A DNA stretch of 64,000 nucleotides from assembly GCA_030280995.1 (NCBI GenBank), contig JASXTE010000005.1, forward strand, positions 682,001-746,000, read 5' to 3'. Position 1 is the stretch's first letter; every line of letters starts with the position of its first letter. Below the pieces are notes generated by a model. That model had not been told where the DNA came from and did not search any database. It saw nothing but the letters and a program-made list of their open reading frames with translations. Below are positions 34,098 to 44,804 of the stretch, in pieces. The position numbers and the translations under genes were made by a program. The DNA comes from Hemileia vastatrix. Taxonomy: Eukaryota > Basidiomycota > Pucciniomycetes > Pucciniales > Zaghouaniaceae.

Positions 34098-34192
34098 TAA
34101 ATAAAATAAAATAAAAATAAAATAAAAATAAAATAAAAATAAAATAAAAACAAAATAAAAACAAAATAAAAATAAAATAAAAATAAAATAAA

Positions 34193-34223
<31 letters not shown>

Positions 34224-34505
34224 TAAAAATAAAAATAAAAATAAAAATAAAAATAAAAATAAAAATAAAAATAAAAATAAAAATAAGAATAAAAATAAAA
34301 ATAAAAATAAAAATAAAAATAAAATAAAAATAAAATAAAAATAAAATAAAAATAAAATAAAAACAAAATAAAAATAAAATAAAAATAAAATAAAAATAAA
34401 ATAAAAATAAAAATAAAAATAAAATAAAAATAAAATAAAAATAAAATAAAAATAAAATAAAAATAAAATAAAAATAAAAAAAAAATAAAATAAAAATAAA
34501 ATAAA

Positions 34506-34536
<31 letters not shown>

Positions 34537-34696
34537 TAAAAATAAAAATAAAATAAAAATAAAATAAAAATAAAATAAAAATAAAATAAAAAGAAAATAA
34601 AAATAAAATAAAAATAAAAATAAAAATAAAATAAAAATAAAAATAAAATAAAAATAAAATAAAAATAAAATAAAAATAAAATAAAAATAAAATAAA

Positions 34697-34727
<31 letters not shown>

Positions 34728-35905
34728 TAAAAATAAAAATAAAAATAAAAATAAAAATAAAAATAAAAATAAAAATAAAAATAAAAATAAAAATAAAAAT
34801 AAAAATAAAAATAAAAATAAAAATAAAATAAAAATAAAATAAAAATAAAATAAAAATAAAATAAAAATAAAATAAAATAAAAATAAAATAAAAATAAAAT
34901 AAAAATAAAATAAAAATAAAATAAAAATAAAATAAAAATAAAAATAAAAATAAAATAGAAATAAAATAAAAATAAAAATAAAAATAAAATAAAAATAAAA
35001 TAAAAATAAAATAAAAATAAAATAAAAATAAAATAAAAATAAAAATAAAAATAAAATAGAAATAAAATAAAAATAAAAATAAAAATAAAATAAAAATAAA
35101 ATAAAAATAAAATAAAAATAAAATAAAAAAAAAATAAAAATAAAATAAAAATAAAATAAAAATAAAATAAAAATAAAAAAAATAAAAATAAAATAAAATA
35201 AAAATAAAATAAAAATAAAATAAAAATAAAATAAAAATAAAATAAAAATAAAATAAAAATAAAATAAAAATAAAATAAAAATAAAATAAAAATAAAATAA
35301 AAATAAAAATAAAATAAAATAAAAATAAAATAAAAATAAAATAAAAATAAAATAAAAATAAAATAAAAATAAAATAAAAATAAAATAAAAATAAAATAAA
35401 AATAAAATAAAAATAAAATAAAAATAAAATAAAAATAAAATAAAAATAAAATAAAAATAAAATAAAAATAAAATAAAAATAAAATAAAAATAAAATAAAA
35501 ATAAAATAAAAATAAAATAAAAATAAAATAAAAATAAAATAAAAATAATATAAAAATAAAATAAAAATAAAATAAAAATAAAATAAAAATAAAATAAAAA
35601 TAAAATAAAAATAAAATAAAAATAAAATAAAAATAAAATAAAAATAAAATAAAAATAAAATAAAAATAAAATAAAAATAAAATAAAAATAAAATAAAAAT
35701 AAAATAAAAATAATATAAAAATAAAATAAAAATAAAATAAAAATAAAATAAAAATAAAATAAAAATAAAATAAAAATAAAATAAAAATAAAATAAAAATA
35801 AAATAAAAATAAAATAAAAATAAAATAAAAATAAAATAAAAATAAAATAAAAATATAATAAAAATAAAATAAAAATAAAATAAAAATAAAATAAAAATAA
35901 AATAA
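34098..35905. repeat. (AAAATAAAAAT)n 11-bp satellite, about 1.8 kb
   Basis: The dominant unit is 11 bp (A4-T-A5-T), with embedded hexamer (AAAAAT) runs at about 34200-34320 and 34695-34825. Rare changes (AATATAAAAAT near 35547, 35711 and 35853). A 609-residue Phe/Tyr/Ile/Leu frame on the - strand is an artefact. It lies between two hairpins of the inverted LTR. Confidence 0.97.
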
Positions 35906-36168
35906 TCTAAGACCACTACAATTTCATTCCATCACAACAGATCACAGAAGAAAATGCAGGTGCAAAGAAAAGATCACTGGGTGGGCTCCCTCTAATAAGT
36001 AAAAATAATTGGAGACCATGAATGATACACCTCCAACAAAGAACCAAGAGCCAAGAGTCAAGGAGCCTGTCTACTCTAGTTTAAAGTAATTGAGGACTAA
36101 AAACCTGAATAAAAGTAGAGAACTAGGATTCAACTAAAAAAAAATCAAGGATTTGAAACAGACATTCT

Positions 36169-36211
36169 GGGGTAACTTTTACGCAGAGCTTCCAGCACAT
36201 CAGTTACCCCC
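36169..36211 (-). promoter_or_regulatory. PPT/U3 hairpin of E4
   Basis: GGGGTAACT (36169-36177) and its partner CAGTTACCCC (36201-36210) form the hairpin; on the - strand the G-run immediately precedes the LTR start TGATG. Confidence 0.7.
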
Positions 36212-37163
36212 ACACTTTCCAATGCAAAATCTAAAAGCCTCCACCCCTCTGGGTACCTTCTTACTAAAAAATTTCACCTCACAATTCAACCAATCAACAC
36301 AAAACCAGCAAGGAAAATACCAGAACTTGATGACCACAGAAATCCAGTTTAAGTCATTGAGGACTACTGGAAAAACTGTCTTCTGACCAAAAATAAGTTC
36401 ATAAGGTGAATATCCAGTAGTCCTCCTGACAGTAATTCTGTCAGAAAACAAAACTAAAGGTAAATAATGTCTGAATTTCTCAGCACTATCCCCACAAATC
36501 TTGACCAAAGCATCTTTCAAGCCTTTATTCCCTCTCTCAACCATGCCTTTAGCTTCAAGATAATAAGCAGTAGCCACTCTCAACTTGGACCCAAAACTAG
36601 TAACAGATTCCTTGAATTCAGCTTCAAACTCTGGCCCTTCATCAACAGTGATCTATTTCATCAGCCCAAATCTATAAATCCACTTCTCCTTCAGAAACTC
36701 TGCCACATTCTTGAGTGTCAAGTTGACCAAAGGCACTGCCAAACTCAACCAAATAAATCATCCCTGGCCACAATCAAATATTTATACCTGCGCTCTTTAA
36801 TATAGACAGAATACAGACTAACTCTTCCAAACACAGCTGATTCACCAGTAGCATGACTGATTTTATTTGGTTCCAAGTGACTTCTTCTTTGACACTCTTA
36901 ACAAGATTGGACCCAAACCTGCACTGACAACTACATACCAGGCTGCCAAAATCTGTGTTCTACACTTCTTTAAGTCTCCCCAAGGCCTCTATGAACAAGG
37001 TATTCAAGAAAAGACTTGAAAACTACATCTTGAACCTTCTTCCAAGTCACCTTAAGTTGAGGATTTGGATGCATCCTACTCATTAACCTTTTCCTTGACA
37101 CATAAAATCCAGGACTCTTCTCTTGATTTCTAACCAAGGATCATAATCACAACTATCTGGCCT
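36200..37163 (-). pseudogene. Ty3/gypsy E4: integrase, degenerate
   Basis: Zinc finger and core are recognisable but heavily disrupted. The second Asp is present in ITVDEGPEF (about 36630-36650), with a stop just before it. The Glu motif KGMVERGNKGLKD (36500-36545) is intact and leads into DSAEKFRHYLPLVLFSDRIT. After GQKTVFPV (36380) the C-terminal domain is lost and sequence runs straight into PPT and LTR, so the GPY/F tail is deleted. The Cys residues near 36890-36930 sit in separate frames. Inactive. Confidence 0.8.
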
Positions 37164-37690
37164 CTATAAGGTTGACAGATATTCCACCATAAGAAAATAA
37201 AACCCAGACTGAACCCAGCTCTCTTCTTTGAAGTCAAACAAAAGAACATCCAAGGGCACAGCACTTTCATCAAAAGTTCCAGTGTGCACATGGGCTAATT
37301 GACCTGCCCATCCAGGACACCAATCTTTAAATTTTGGAACATTCTTCACTTTCCACTGAATTTTTAGAGAATCCAGTGTACCAACAAAAAAATCATTTTC
37401 TAGATTTGAGCCATCCAAAAAACAGCTCCTTCTTCATCAATAAAAACATCCTGATCACCAGAATCAAGATTAGATCCAGCCAGTTCAACCTCATGGGAAG
37501 GGTTAAACATTCATCAGAAACACACATATCACTAGCCAGTTTAACCTCATGGGGGAGTTTTAAACCTTCAGCCCCTCTTGTGCTGGCCCTAACCACTTGA
37601 AAATCTTCATCAAACTCTTCTTATTCTGTATCTTCATCTGTTTGTGGGCTTCTTGACAATCCATCTGGAATTTTTAGAGCTTTTCCTGGC
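37164..37690 (-). pseudogene. Ty3/gypsy E4: RNase H-integrase connector
   Basis: Matches the connector of E1 and E6: NDFFVGTLDSLKIQWKVKNV, DWCPGWAGQLAHVHTG, VPLDVLLFDF, GFYFLMVEYLSTL. An acidic upstream part contains a stop and a duplicated MRLNWLD/KLPHEVKLAS block, so a small internal duplication exists near 37480-37560. No catalytic role. Confidence 0.75.
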
Positions 37691-37699
37691 TTTTGTAGC

Positions 37700-38530
37700 A
37701 AATGGGAGGAGAAGAGCTGAATAAATGCAACCCACCTAGTCATAGGAGCATTAGGAAAACTAGGAGTGTTGATCATCTACACCAAAGATTTAGCATCCAC
37801 CTGCAGCTCAAAATACTGCCCCACAAAAAATTCTGAAACTTCTTCAAGATTTTTACCACACCACAGAGCTCAAACTTTGGCTGAGAGTACCTTTATTCCA
37901 CCTCTTTAATCACCACAGATTCATACCTGACTTGCCTTATCTTTATATCCTTATCCTCCTGAGACAGAATAGCATCAGCAGCAAAATAACTTGAATCCAA
38001 AGCTAAATAAATCTTCCCAGCCCTAAAACCATAATCCAACTTATGCAACACAAAATCCTCCCCAACCAACTTCTTCAATTTCACAAATGCCTCTTCACAA
38101 TCTTCATCCCAATACCAATCAGAATCCTTCCTAGTCAGCTTCCTTAATGGAGAAGCCAACAAAGAGAAGTCCTTAATAAACATCCTCACCCCAGAAAAAA
38201 ACCATGTGCACCTGATAGCAGGTGCCAATCCCTATCTTTAACTTAACTCAATTTTAGCTCAGCTTTAATTCTTCTTGAAAGACTGCAAATTGAACAATGA
38301 GAACACTAGCTTGTGCAACATCAAATCAAATTTACTTTTAAATCAAAACTGAATATAGGGATAGGCACCTGCTAGGAGATGCCACTTGATTTTTGTGGTC
38401 TCACATAAGGACAAACACAAAAGAATCTCCTCCCTTCATTGGAATTCTTTGGTTTTGGCCATGCTTGAATTTTTTTAACCTTCTTCTTTGCCATAATCCC
38501 CCCCCTCCTTATACACCACATGACCCAAAA
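37700..38530 (-). pseudogene. Ty3/gypsy E4: RNase H, split by an insertion
   Basis: The 3' part (37893-38207) reads GVRMFIKDFSLLASPLRKLT, DSDWYWDEDCEEAF and YLALDSSYFAADAILSQ. A frame stop at 37893 precedes the QPKFELCGVVKIL block. The 5' part (38393-38530) reads KKKVKKIQAWPKPKNSNEGR. A foldback element of about 185 bp separates them at the codons for VCPYVR/GVRMF. Dead copy. Confidence 0.8.
38208..38392. mobile_element. Foldback element inserted in E4 RNase H
   Basis: Inverted ends: CACCTGATAGCAGGTGCCAA on the left and, inward from the right, CATCTCCTAGCAGGTGCCTA, both followed by TCCCTAT. About 185 bp, no ORF. Like family I the end holds a small palindrome (GCACCTG...CAGGTGC). Its insertion point is fixed by the interrupted RNase H. 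No clear target duplication. Confidence 0.6.
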
Positions 38531-39489
38531 TCTCAAATGCTGGTTCTCAACAGCAAAATTTTGACCCTGAGACAGTCAAACCAGCCTCCTCTATCATAAA
38601 AAAATCCTCTCCAGTGTCACAGAATACTCCCACACAAACCTCCTAATTCCAGGGTTTTCCTTCAATAACTCATTATCATAATCATATTTTGGCCCTTTAA
38701 TTCCACCATAATCAATAAAGATACCAGCATAAGTTAGTACTTCATCCTGCAAAATTCAAGCCATCTGTTCCTGGTAATAAGCCTGAGAATTATTAGCTCT
38801 TTGAGGTAACCTGGTCAATTGGAAACTTCCCAAAGGAGTCTCAAAAGTAGCGAGAGGCCTACAGTCTACATGGAGTTCCCTCTCATAATAACCACCCATA
38901 ATATGGCCCAAACCATAACACACCCTTCTAAAAAAAGCTCCACAAAATCCTCTGCGCTTTGTGGTATTCCAGCATCCTTGATAGTCACCCTATTCAAGGC
39001 CCTGAGATCATGAATCACCCTAAGCTTTCCATTATGCTTCTTGACACATAACACAGGACTATAATAACTTTATTTTGATTGTTCATACAACTCTTTCATG
39101 ACTCTTTCCCTAATAATCTTCACAAAATCATCCCTTATAGCAGCAGGAATTGGAATTGGTTTAATTTTCCAAGGCTCATGATAAGCCACTGTAATCAGAT
39201 AAGGTGAACCATAAGAATGCTTTAACACACCTCTTTCCTCCTCCACAAAAGTAATTACCTTTTCCCTCAACACCATCACATACAACAACTTCCTCTCTTC
39301 TTCAGATAACCACCCATCAGGACCAAAATTCACCACCTCCAACCTTTCCCCAGTAATACTAGAAGGTTCCACAAAATCAAGTGTATTCTTCACTAAATGT
39401 GTCACATAAGGATCTATTGAAAACAGAGGCCTCTTCAAAGGCAGGTTCAGTCCAACTGGAATAGGCTCATTGAAAGGTCTAACCTTCAA
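38531..39489 (-). pseudogene. Ty3/gypsy E4: reverse transcriptase, degenerate
   Basis: The first half is open (39489-39070): PLKRPLFSIDPYVTHLVKNT, FVEEERGVLKHSYGSPYLIT, IIRERVMKELYEQSK, then a stop. It continues with SPVLCVKKHNGKLRVIHDLR and ALNRVTIKDAGIPQSAEDF. A frameshift near 38930 moves the palm region out of frame, and the equivalent of the FIDDGG active site (about 38690-38720) is only visible in another frame. It follows the protease and precedes RNase H. Same family as E1. Confidence 0.82.
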
Positions 39490-39539
39490 TGCTACCTTCT
39501 TTTACTTAGCAGCATCCATTTTGAAATAGTCCACTTCAA

Positions 39540-40241
39540 CAGGGGCTTCTTTAATCTTGCTACAAAAAAACAGGGGTTTCCCTTATTCTCACAGGAGTTG
39601 CAAAGTTAATGTTTTGAAAGAGGTAGAAGAAACCCTTTCGGTGCACAATTGAGAGGACTTATTTGAAGACCCCAATCTCACTGCCCTAAAACTTTTCCAT
39701 TCCACATTCCCATTTTCCTTTTCACTATCAACCTCAGTTACATAACTTTCAAAACATTCATCACCCTTCAACTCTTCAACCAGATAATCTTGAAATAATT
39801 TTTTTTGATCTTCTTTCTTCTTTATCTTCAGATTTTTTTCTTCTTTTCTTGATGGGGCACCTTTCCTTAAACAGAAACCAAGGTTACACAAATGCTCACA
39901 TGTGTGGCCCAGGTAATGTTTTTTGAAAGGTGTAGAAAAAACTCTAGTGGTTCACAATTTAGAGGACTTAATTTTAGACCCCAATCTCACTGCCCCAAAT
40001 CTTTTTAATTTCAAAGACAAATACTCTATCTTTCCTCTTGAACTTGAAATATAATTAACCTTGACTCCATTAAATTAACAGAAACTTGATAAAAAACTTC
40101 AAGAATACTTGCAGAGAAGAGAAACATTATACAAAGAAAGCCAAAAATCCACTTTGAATATCTACATATGAGCTGACCTACTACAACTTGGAATTTCCAC
40201 TGAAATGGGAGAGGTTGCATCACTTGGGTGATAAGCCCCAC
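39540..40241 (-). pseudogene. Ty3/gypsy E4: protease-RT linker
   Basis: Lys/Glu-rich low-complexity region (39589-39891: KEEKNLKIKKKEDQKKLFQD, then EELKGDECFESYVTEVDSEKE) and a short weakly conserved frame at 40026-40241. A 60-bp block (CTCACTGCCC...AATTT...GAGGACTTA) occurs twice, at about 39650 and 39960, indicating a local duplication. No domain recognised. Confidence 0.5.
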
Positions 40242-41139
40242 CTACTCTAAAAAATAAGGCTCTCCATCAGAGCCTGAGCCAGCTTCCAAAAAACCAGAAG
40301 CAGCCCTATATTTTCTTCTCCTCTCACAACAATCAGGACAACAAAACATATATCTAAGACTAGGCCTAGCATCCCAACCCTCTTCACCAGGTGAAGAGAG
40401 CCTCATATGCAGGGTCCTTTCATCTTCCCCTTTCAACTCCAAGCTGATACCAACTCCAGGTTGATACCCAATACTGGCTGCAAATCCATCAAAAATTGGC
40501 CACCCAAAACTGCCGTAACAGTGCCTTTTGAAATATAAAAGTGCACCTTCCCAGAAGCTCCACCACCATCCAGCTTCACAAACTCTGCTGTTCCCACCAA
40601 TTCAGTCACATTTCCACCAATCCCTCTCAAATTCCCACCAATACCATATTTGTAGGGAGGCAAAATTGAGTTGCCTCAGATAAAGAAATAAGATTTATCT
40701 CAGAACCAGAATCAACCAAATCTCTGATGGAATCATAATTCAGAGTGACATTGACAAACACGAGAGGAGCAGATAAATGAGTCTTTAAATTCTCCCCAAA
40801 CTTCTCAGCAGAATCACACACAAAATCCAACTCTCCACAAGAGACCCTTCTCCTGGCCAACATCTTCTTTTTCTTCTCAGCTAAACCAGGACTGATAGAA
40901 AAAAACTCCCTATAAGTCAATGATATACTCCTTTGATTCATCTTCTCAAACACAGAATCCATCACATTAACTCTCCTTGAAACCACTGGCCCCTCAAAAT
41001 GGGCTTTTGGTTTCATGACCTTAGGCCTTGATGCCTTTTGAGGTCCATCACCTCCATCCTCAGGTTTTTTGACCACAGGAACAAAACTAGATCCACCACT
41101 TGTGGCCCTATCCCCACTGGGCTTTGTTAAAGAAGCCAA
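40242..41139 (-). pseudogene. Ty3/gypsy E4: aspartic protease
   Basis: A retropepsin that would cleave the gag-pol polyprotein. The frame 41139-40627 has a basic N-terminal region, then SIRDLVDSGSEINLISLSEA near 40700; DSG is the active-site signature and hydrophobic residues precede it as in retropepsins. The next frame (40663-40433) contains VTAVLGGQFLMDLQ, the usual C-terminal flap-side block (I/V-L-G..F-L.D). A third frame (40442-40242) has a Cys cluster (CCPDCCERRRKYR). The overlap at 40627-40663 needs a frameshift. Catalytic Asp present, ORF broken. Confidence 0.7.
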
Positions 41140-41245
41140 GGAACATCCTTCTCAGAGGCAGAATCCAAATCCATTGGCATTGGATCCCCATTCAGATCAT
41201 TGGCACCATAACTTGGTGGACCTATATCTGTCATTCTCTTCTGCA

Positions 41246-42605
41246 TCATGTACAGCTCCTCCTCACTAACCAACCTCCTGGCCTCAATATTTGGATCCAC
41301 CTTAGGAGCCTTGGGTTTAGTCTGAGCCTTTGAAATGCTCTTGGGCTTACCCCTTCTACCAGCTTAAATTTCACTCCTTGACTGTCCTTCACAAGAATAC
41401 AACTCCAAACCACCATAAGAAGTAGAAAAAGTGACCTTATTACCCTCCTTCCCTTTCCCCTTAACATCAACACCCTCCTTACCAGAGGAATTCCCCTTGT
41501 CAGGACTCTCATCAAACCTTGGCCTCCTCTGATTGGGGCCACCCCTTTTTCTGACCAAATTCACAGGAGCCTTCCCCTCACTGGGCTTTACAAAAGAACC
41601 ATCAGGGAACTTGATTGCCCTTCCATCAAACTCCACCTTTCCCTCTTGCAAATCTCAGTTCAGAGCCTAAAAATCATTTTAATTGTTTCCTCTTCTACTA
41701 CAGTAGGAGCACACCCAAGAATCACTACTACCACCTACCCTACTCTCAAAAGGCTTGGCCTGCTGCATTTAGGCCCTATTCACCTTCTGATTATCCTGCA
41801 AAAAGATGTGCAACTGCTTGGTTAAATCCACCAGTTGCTCCATCACTGGGTCCCTCTCCTCGTTAGGAACCTTCACCACCTTTTTCTCCTTCTTCTTCAC
41901 CTTTAGCTCCTCCCCAGCCAAAGCCTCATTGAATTTTCTAAAATACTTTGCACACCCCTCCTGATAGGTGTCCACAGCTAATAACTTCAAGTGGGCCTCC
42001 ACAGCCTCCTTCACCTTGTCATAGGCAGGAAACTTCTGGTCCCAATTAGCCAGAGTTTTTATCATCTCCTTCCTTGAAATCTCCTTCAACACATCCATCC
42101 TGACATCCCTAGCCAGGGCAGACCAAAAAACATCCTTGGCAGAATTTTCATGTTCCAACTACTCCACTTCCACCAGATACTACACCACAGGGTCAAACTG
42201 CAACAGAAACTTCCTGTAACTGTGCAGGTTACCCACACCACCATAATATTTTCATTCACTTAACACCTAATTCAGATCCACCATATTAAATCTGACCCCC
42301 TATCTATCCAGCATTTCCCTACACAACAAATATCAATCCCTCTTCTTGCAACCAGACATGGCTACCACCTTATTTTCCACTTTCCTATCCCCAATAAGGA
42401 AAATTATTTGCTTTGCCATATCTAGGTAACAAGCACCATCAACCCCAGAAGAAGCCTCATAACTCTCCAAAAACCACTTCACATCTTCCCCATTTAACTT
42501 GGTTCCATCCCTAGCTTTAATCCTAACACACTCCCTAACCACCACAGCAGGAGGGCTTCCCTCTTCACTGACAGTCACCACAGGAATAGAGGAACCAGAA
42601 GCCAT
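41246..42605 (-). pseudogene. Ty3/gypsy E4: gag, degenerate
   Basis: Structural capsid polyprotein. The start ATG at 42603-42605 opens MASGSSIPVVTVSEEGSPP, leading to GEDVKWFLESYEASSGVDGA. After stops at 42333-42160 a second open frame (42158-41769) contains KDVFWSALARDVRMDVLKEI and a Lys-rich tail (KVKKKEKKVVK). A decayed knuckle (CSYCSRRG) lies near 41700. The region 41364-41651 is open and basic (GGPNQRRPRFDESPDKGNSS). E2 and E6 share the N-terminal part. The order PBS, gag, protease, RT is normal for Ty3. Confidence 0.75.
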
Positions 42606-42701
42606 ACCTCCAAACCAAAATCACAAAGTTCCAAAAAAAAACTACCACCAAAGGGCCAATGAAGGACAAAAAGGACTCCAATGAACTAGAAGTTTCTCTC
42701 T

Positions 42702-42716
42702 CCATTTTGGGCGCCA
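42702..42716 (-). other. Primer binding site candidate of E4
   Basis: On the - strand TGGCGCCCAAAATGG, four bases (TTTC) after the LTR end TGTCTACA. Conserved with E2 (6903-6917) and partly with E6 (58795-58809, TGGCGACAAAAATGG). The TGGCGCC start would pair with a tRNA ending in GGCGCCA; the tRNA is not identified. Confidence 0.65.
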
Positions 42717-42720
42717 GAAA

Positions 42721-43602
42721 TGTAGACAATCCTATAGTGCTAGCTATAGGCCTTGACAAAGGGAGTTGTAGAAAATCCAGAGAGGAAATCCCCTGTCCCT
42801 TTAGAAAAATTGAGTGAGATTTACCTTCTAAAGTAAATTGAGTCTTGTTTTCGAGAACCACTTTTTAACACACTTGACTTCCTGATCAGACAAGGAAGTA
42901 GTCTCATACAGACTACCACACCAAAGAACTGAAATGTTGACCAATTTCCACACCAGAGAAAGCAAGATACTTGATGCAGGTTGCAAAGCTATACCAGAGA
43001 CAGAAAGATACTTGATATAGCTTACAAGACTATACCTGAGAAACAGTGACAAGAGTTGAGGTAAAGTAAGAACTAAACTTTTCACAACCCAGCCAAAAGA
43101 TGCCACAAAGCACACAAAAACAGTGAAGCACAGATATTCCAGATATACCAGATGGTTGATGATAAACTAAAATCACCTTCTAAAATTTTTTAATCTCTCA
43201 CACAAAGAACACCCTGGAAATTTCCCAGCCAAATACAGCTTTCCCACCTTCCTACATGCATACAAGTGCATTTAGACACTTCCACATGCACAGATGGGCA
43301 GCCACGTTTAAGTGCTTAAACACCCAAAAAAAAACCATAACAAACCCTCTAAAACAACAAACAAGAGTAACTACACTTAAAAACAAGAAAATCATGCACA
43401 AAATATACCAAAATGAAGAGAAAACAAAGGGCATTAAGCTGAGACATAATAAGTGACCCTAGCTTAATCCCATAAAAACACAACTATTCTTCTAACATCT
43501 AACAAAATACCAATAACAACACCATGACCCAAACTATACCCTACCTACCAAATAACCCCAAATATGCATTACAAAGGCCTACACAGATTTGGACAACCAC
43601 AA
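42721..43602 (-). repeat. E4 5' LTR remnant (R/U5 part)
   Basis: Aligns with 28561-29431 from TGTAGACAATCC to GATTTGGACAACCACA. Homology stops at about 43602, so the remaining 5' part (where antisense ORF2 starts at 29432 in the other copy) is missing. It contains a short tandem block, GCAAGATACTTGATGCAGG then AAAGATACTTGATATAG. Confidence 0.75.
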
Positions 43603-44441
43603 CAGTCTTAAAATCTTGTAACAGTGTTCTTTATAATGAAGGTAAGAAACACAACAGTGAAGCTGTATTTAGAAAATTTATTTAAATAATTGAATATTAT
43701 ATTTTTATGATAATTTTATTTTTATAAGATTTAGTTGTTAAATTTAGATCCCTGGTGATAAGATATTTAAAATGGTACCTTATAAGTTAATAAATGTGAT
43801 GATGAGTGAAATTAATTAATTGTCATGTAAAATTGCTATATCTATAAGGGGATTACAAATTTATAATTTTTTATGTTAAATAATAATGATTGTTCTCTTG
43901 TTAGATAATAGTTAAGGTACAAATTTTTTAAGTTGATGTTCCCTTTTGCTTTAATTGTTAGTCTACAGGCTTTATATGCATAGTATTTCTTATTCCCTAT
44001 TTTCCCTAACTGGAGAGTCCTGGAACTCATCCAGAAATTGCCAGAGTTTGTATGGAGTTTGTCCAGAGCATTCCAGAACTTGTATGGGCTTTCAGACTCA
44101 ATGAGAACCTTAAATTACTAATAAAAAATCTAGGAAAATTATAGATGAGAGAGCTACTTCTCCTTTATTATGAATTTTTTTTTGTAGTCTACGCAGCCCT
44201 ATTCACCTAGTAAAGAGTTATCAAAGAAAAGTAAATTTTGAAAAATCAAAAATAAGTAAAAATACTTTATAAAATAATTAAAAATAGTGGAAAAAAAGTA
44301 AAAGATCCATAAAAATTCCCAAAGGCTCTTGAGACTCCTGACTTTAATTTACATGCACTTTTAAACCTATACTTGTATTTTCTGACTGTTAATTTATTGC
44401 TTAATCTTGACTTGTAAAATTATCCTTTTTAAAACCTTTTA
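43603..44441. other. AT-rich spacer, no gene seen
   Basis: No transposon domain. A patch at 44004-44110 has imperfect repeats of CCAGA(A/G)...TTGTATGG type like the interiors of small foldback elements here, but no terminal repeats were found. Confidence 0.45.
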
Positions 44442-44701
44442 CACTATGCAATAAAGGGGGTGGATATGCTAGAAAGACCTCAACATGAACTCAGATGGAA
44501 CTCAGATAGAACTCAAACTGAACTCATATTAAACCCATACTGAACTCTACTTGAACACCCACCTAAACTGTTCTTCTGAGTGGTTTTCATCCCTGATTGT
44601 ATGGTTCCTTTTTCAATAGCTCAATGTGTGTTCAATCTGTGGTGAGTTTGGGTCCAAGGTTTGGGACTTGCTAGCAAGTCCGCCCCCTATATTGTGTGGT
44701 G
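44442..44701. mobile_element. CACTA-type miniature element, family I copy B
   Basis: 260 bp, CACTATGCAATAAAGGGGGT at the left; the inward right end is CACCACACAATATAGGGGGC. TTA lies directly outside both ends (3-bp target duplication). Interior: repeats of GAACTCAGAT/GAACTCATAT type, inverted relative to copy A. The left palindrome has decayed; the right GGACTTGCTAGCAAGTCC is intact. Confidence 0.88.
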
Positions 44702-44804
44702 TTATAAACTAATTTTCTTAAATATAACCATTTTAATATTTGATTGGATTTTCCAATCTTAATAATAATCTCCCAAAAATCTGCTTTTACTATAATTTAG
44801 TGCC

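Larger units (their letters stand above)
28561..36203 (-). repeat. Long Ty3 LTR-like block downstream of E4, with antisense ORFs
   Basis: On the - strand it starts after the E4 PPT (36211-36203) and ends in TGTCTACA at 28561. Its last 870 bp (28561-29431) align with the 5' LTR remnant of E4 at 42721-43602, which fixes the LTR 3' end. In - strand order: PPT hairpin, GATCACT hairpin (35971-36030), 1.8-kb microsatellite, TATCCACATC hairpins (34044-33820), antisense ORF1, TATAAACT boxes, a 1.4-kb insertion (30268-31690), a second PPT-hairpin module (30143-30184), boxes, antisense ORF2 and the R/U5 tail. The two LTR tails differ at many positions, so they could come from different insertions. Confidence 0.55.

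Noticed and set aside
34087..35916. 609-residue Phe/Tyr/Ile/Leu open frame on the - strand
   Set aside because: Translation of the 11-bp A/T satellite; 33-bp frame cycle contains no stop codon. Not a membrane protein.
42702..42716. Retrovirus-like lysine tRNA primer site
   Set aside because: Only the first seven to nine bases agree with that class; the priming tRNA cannot be named from this sequence.
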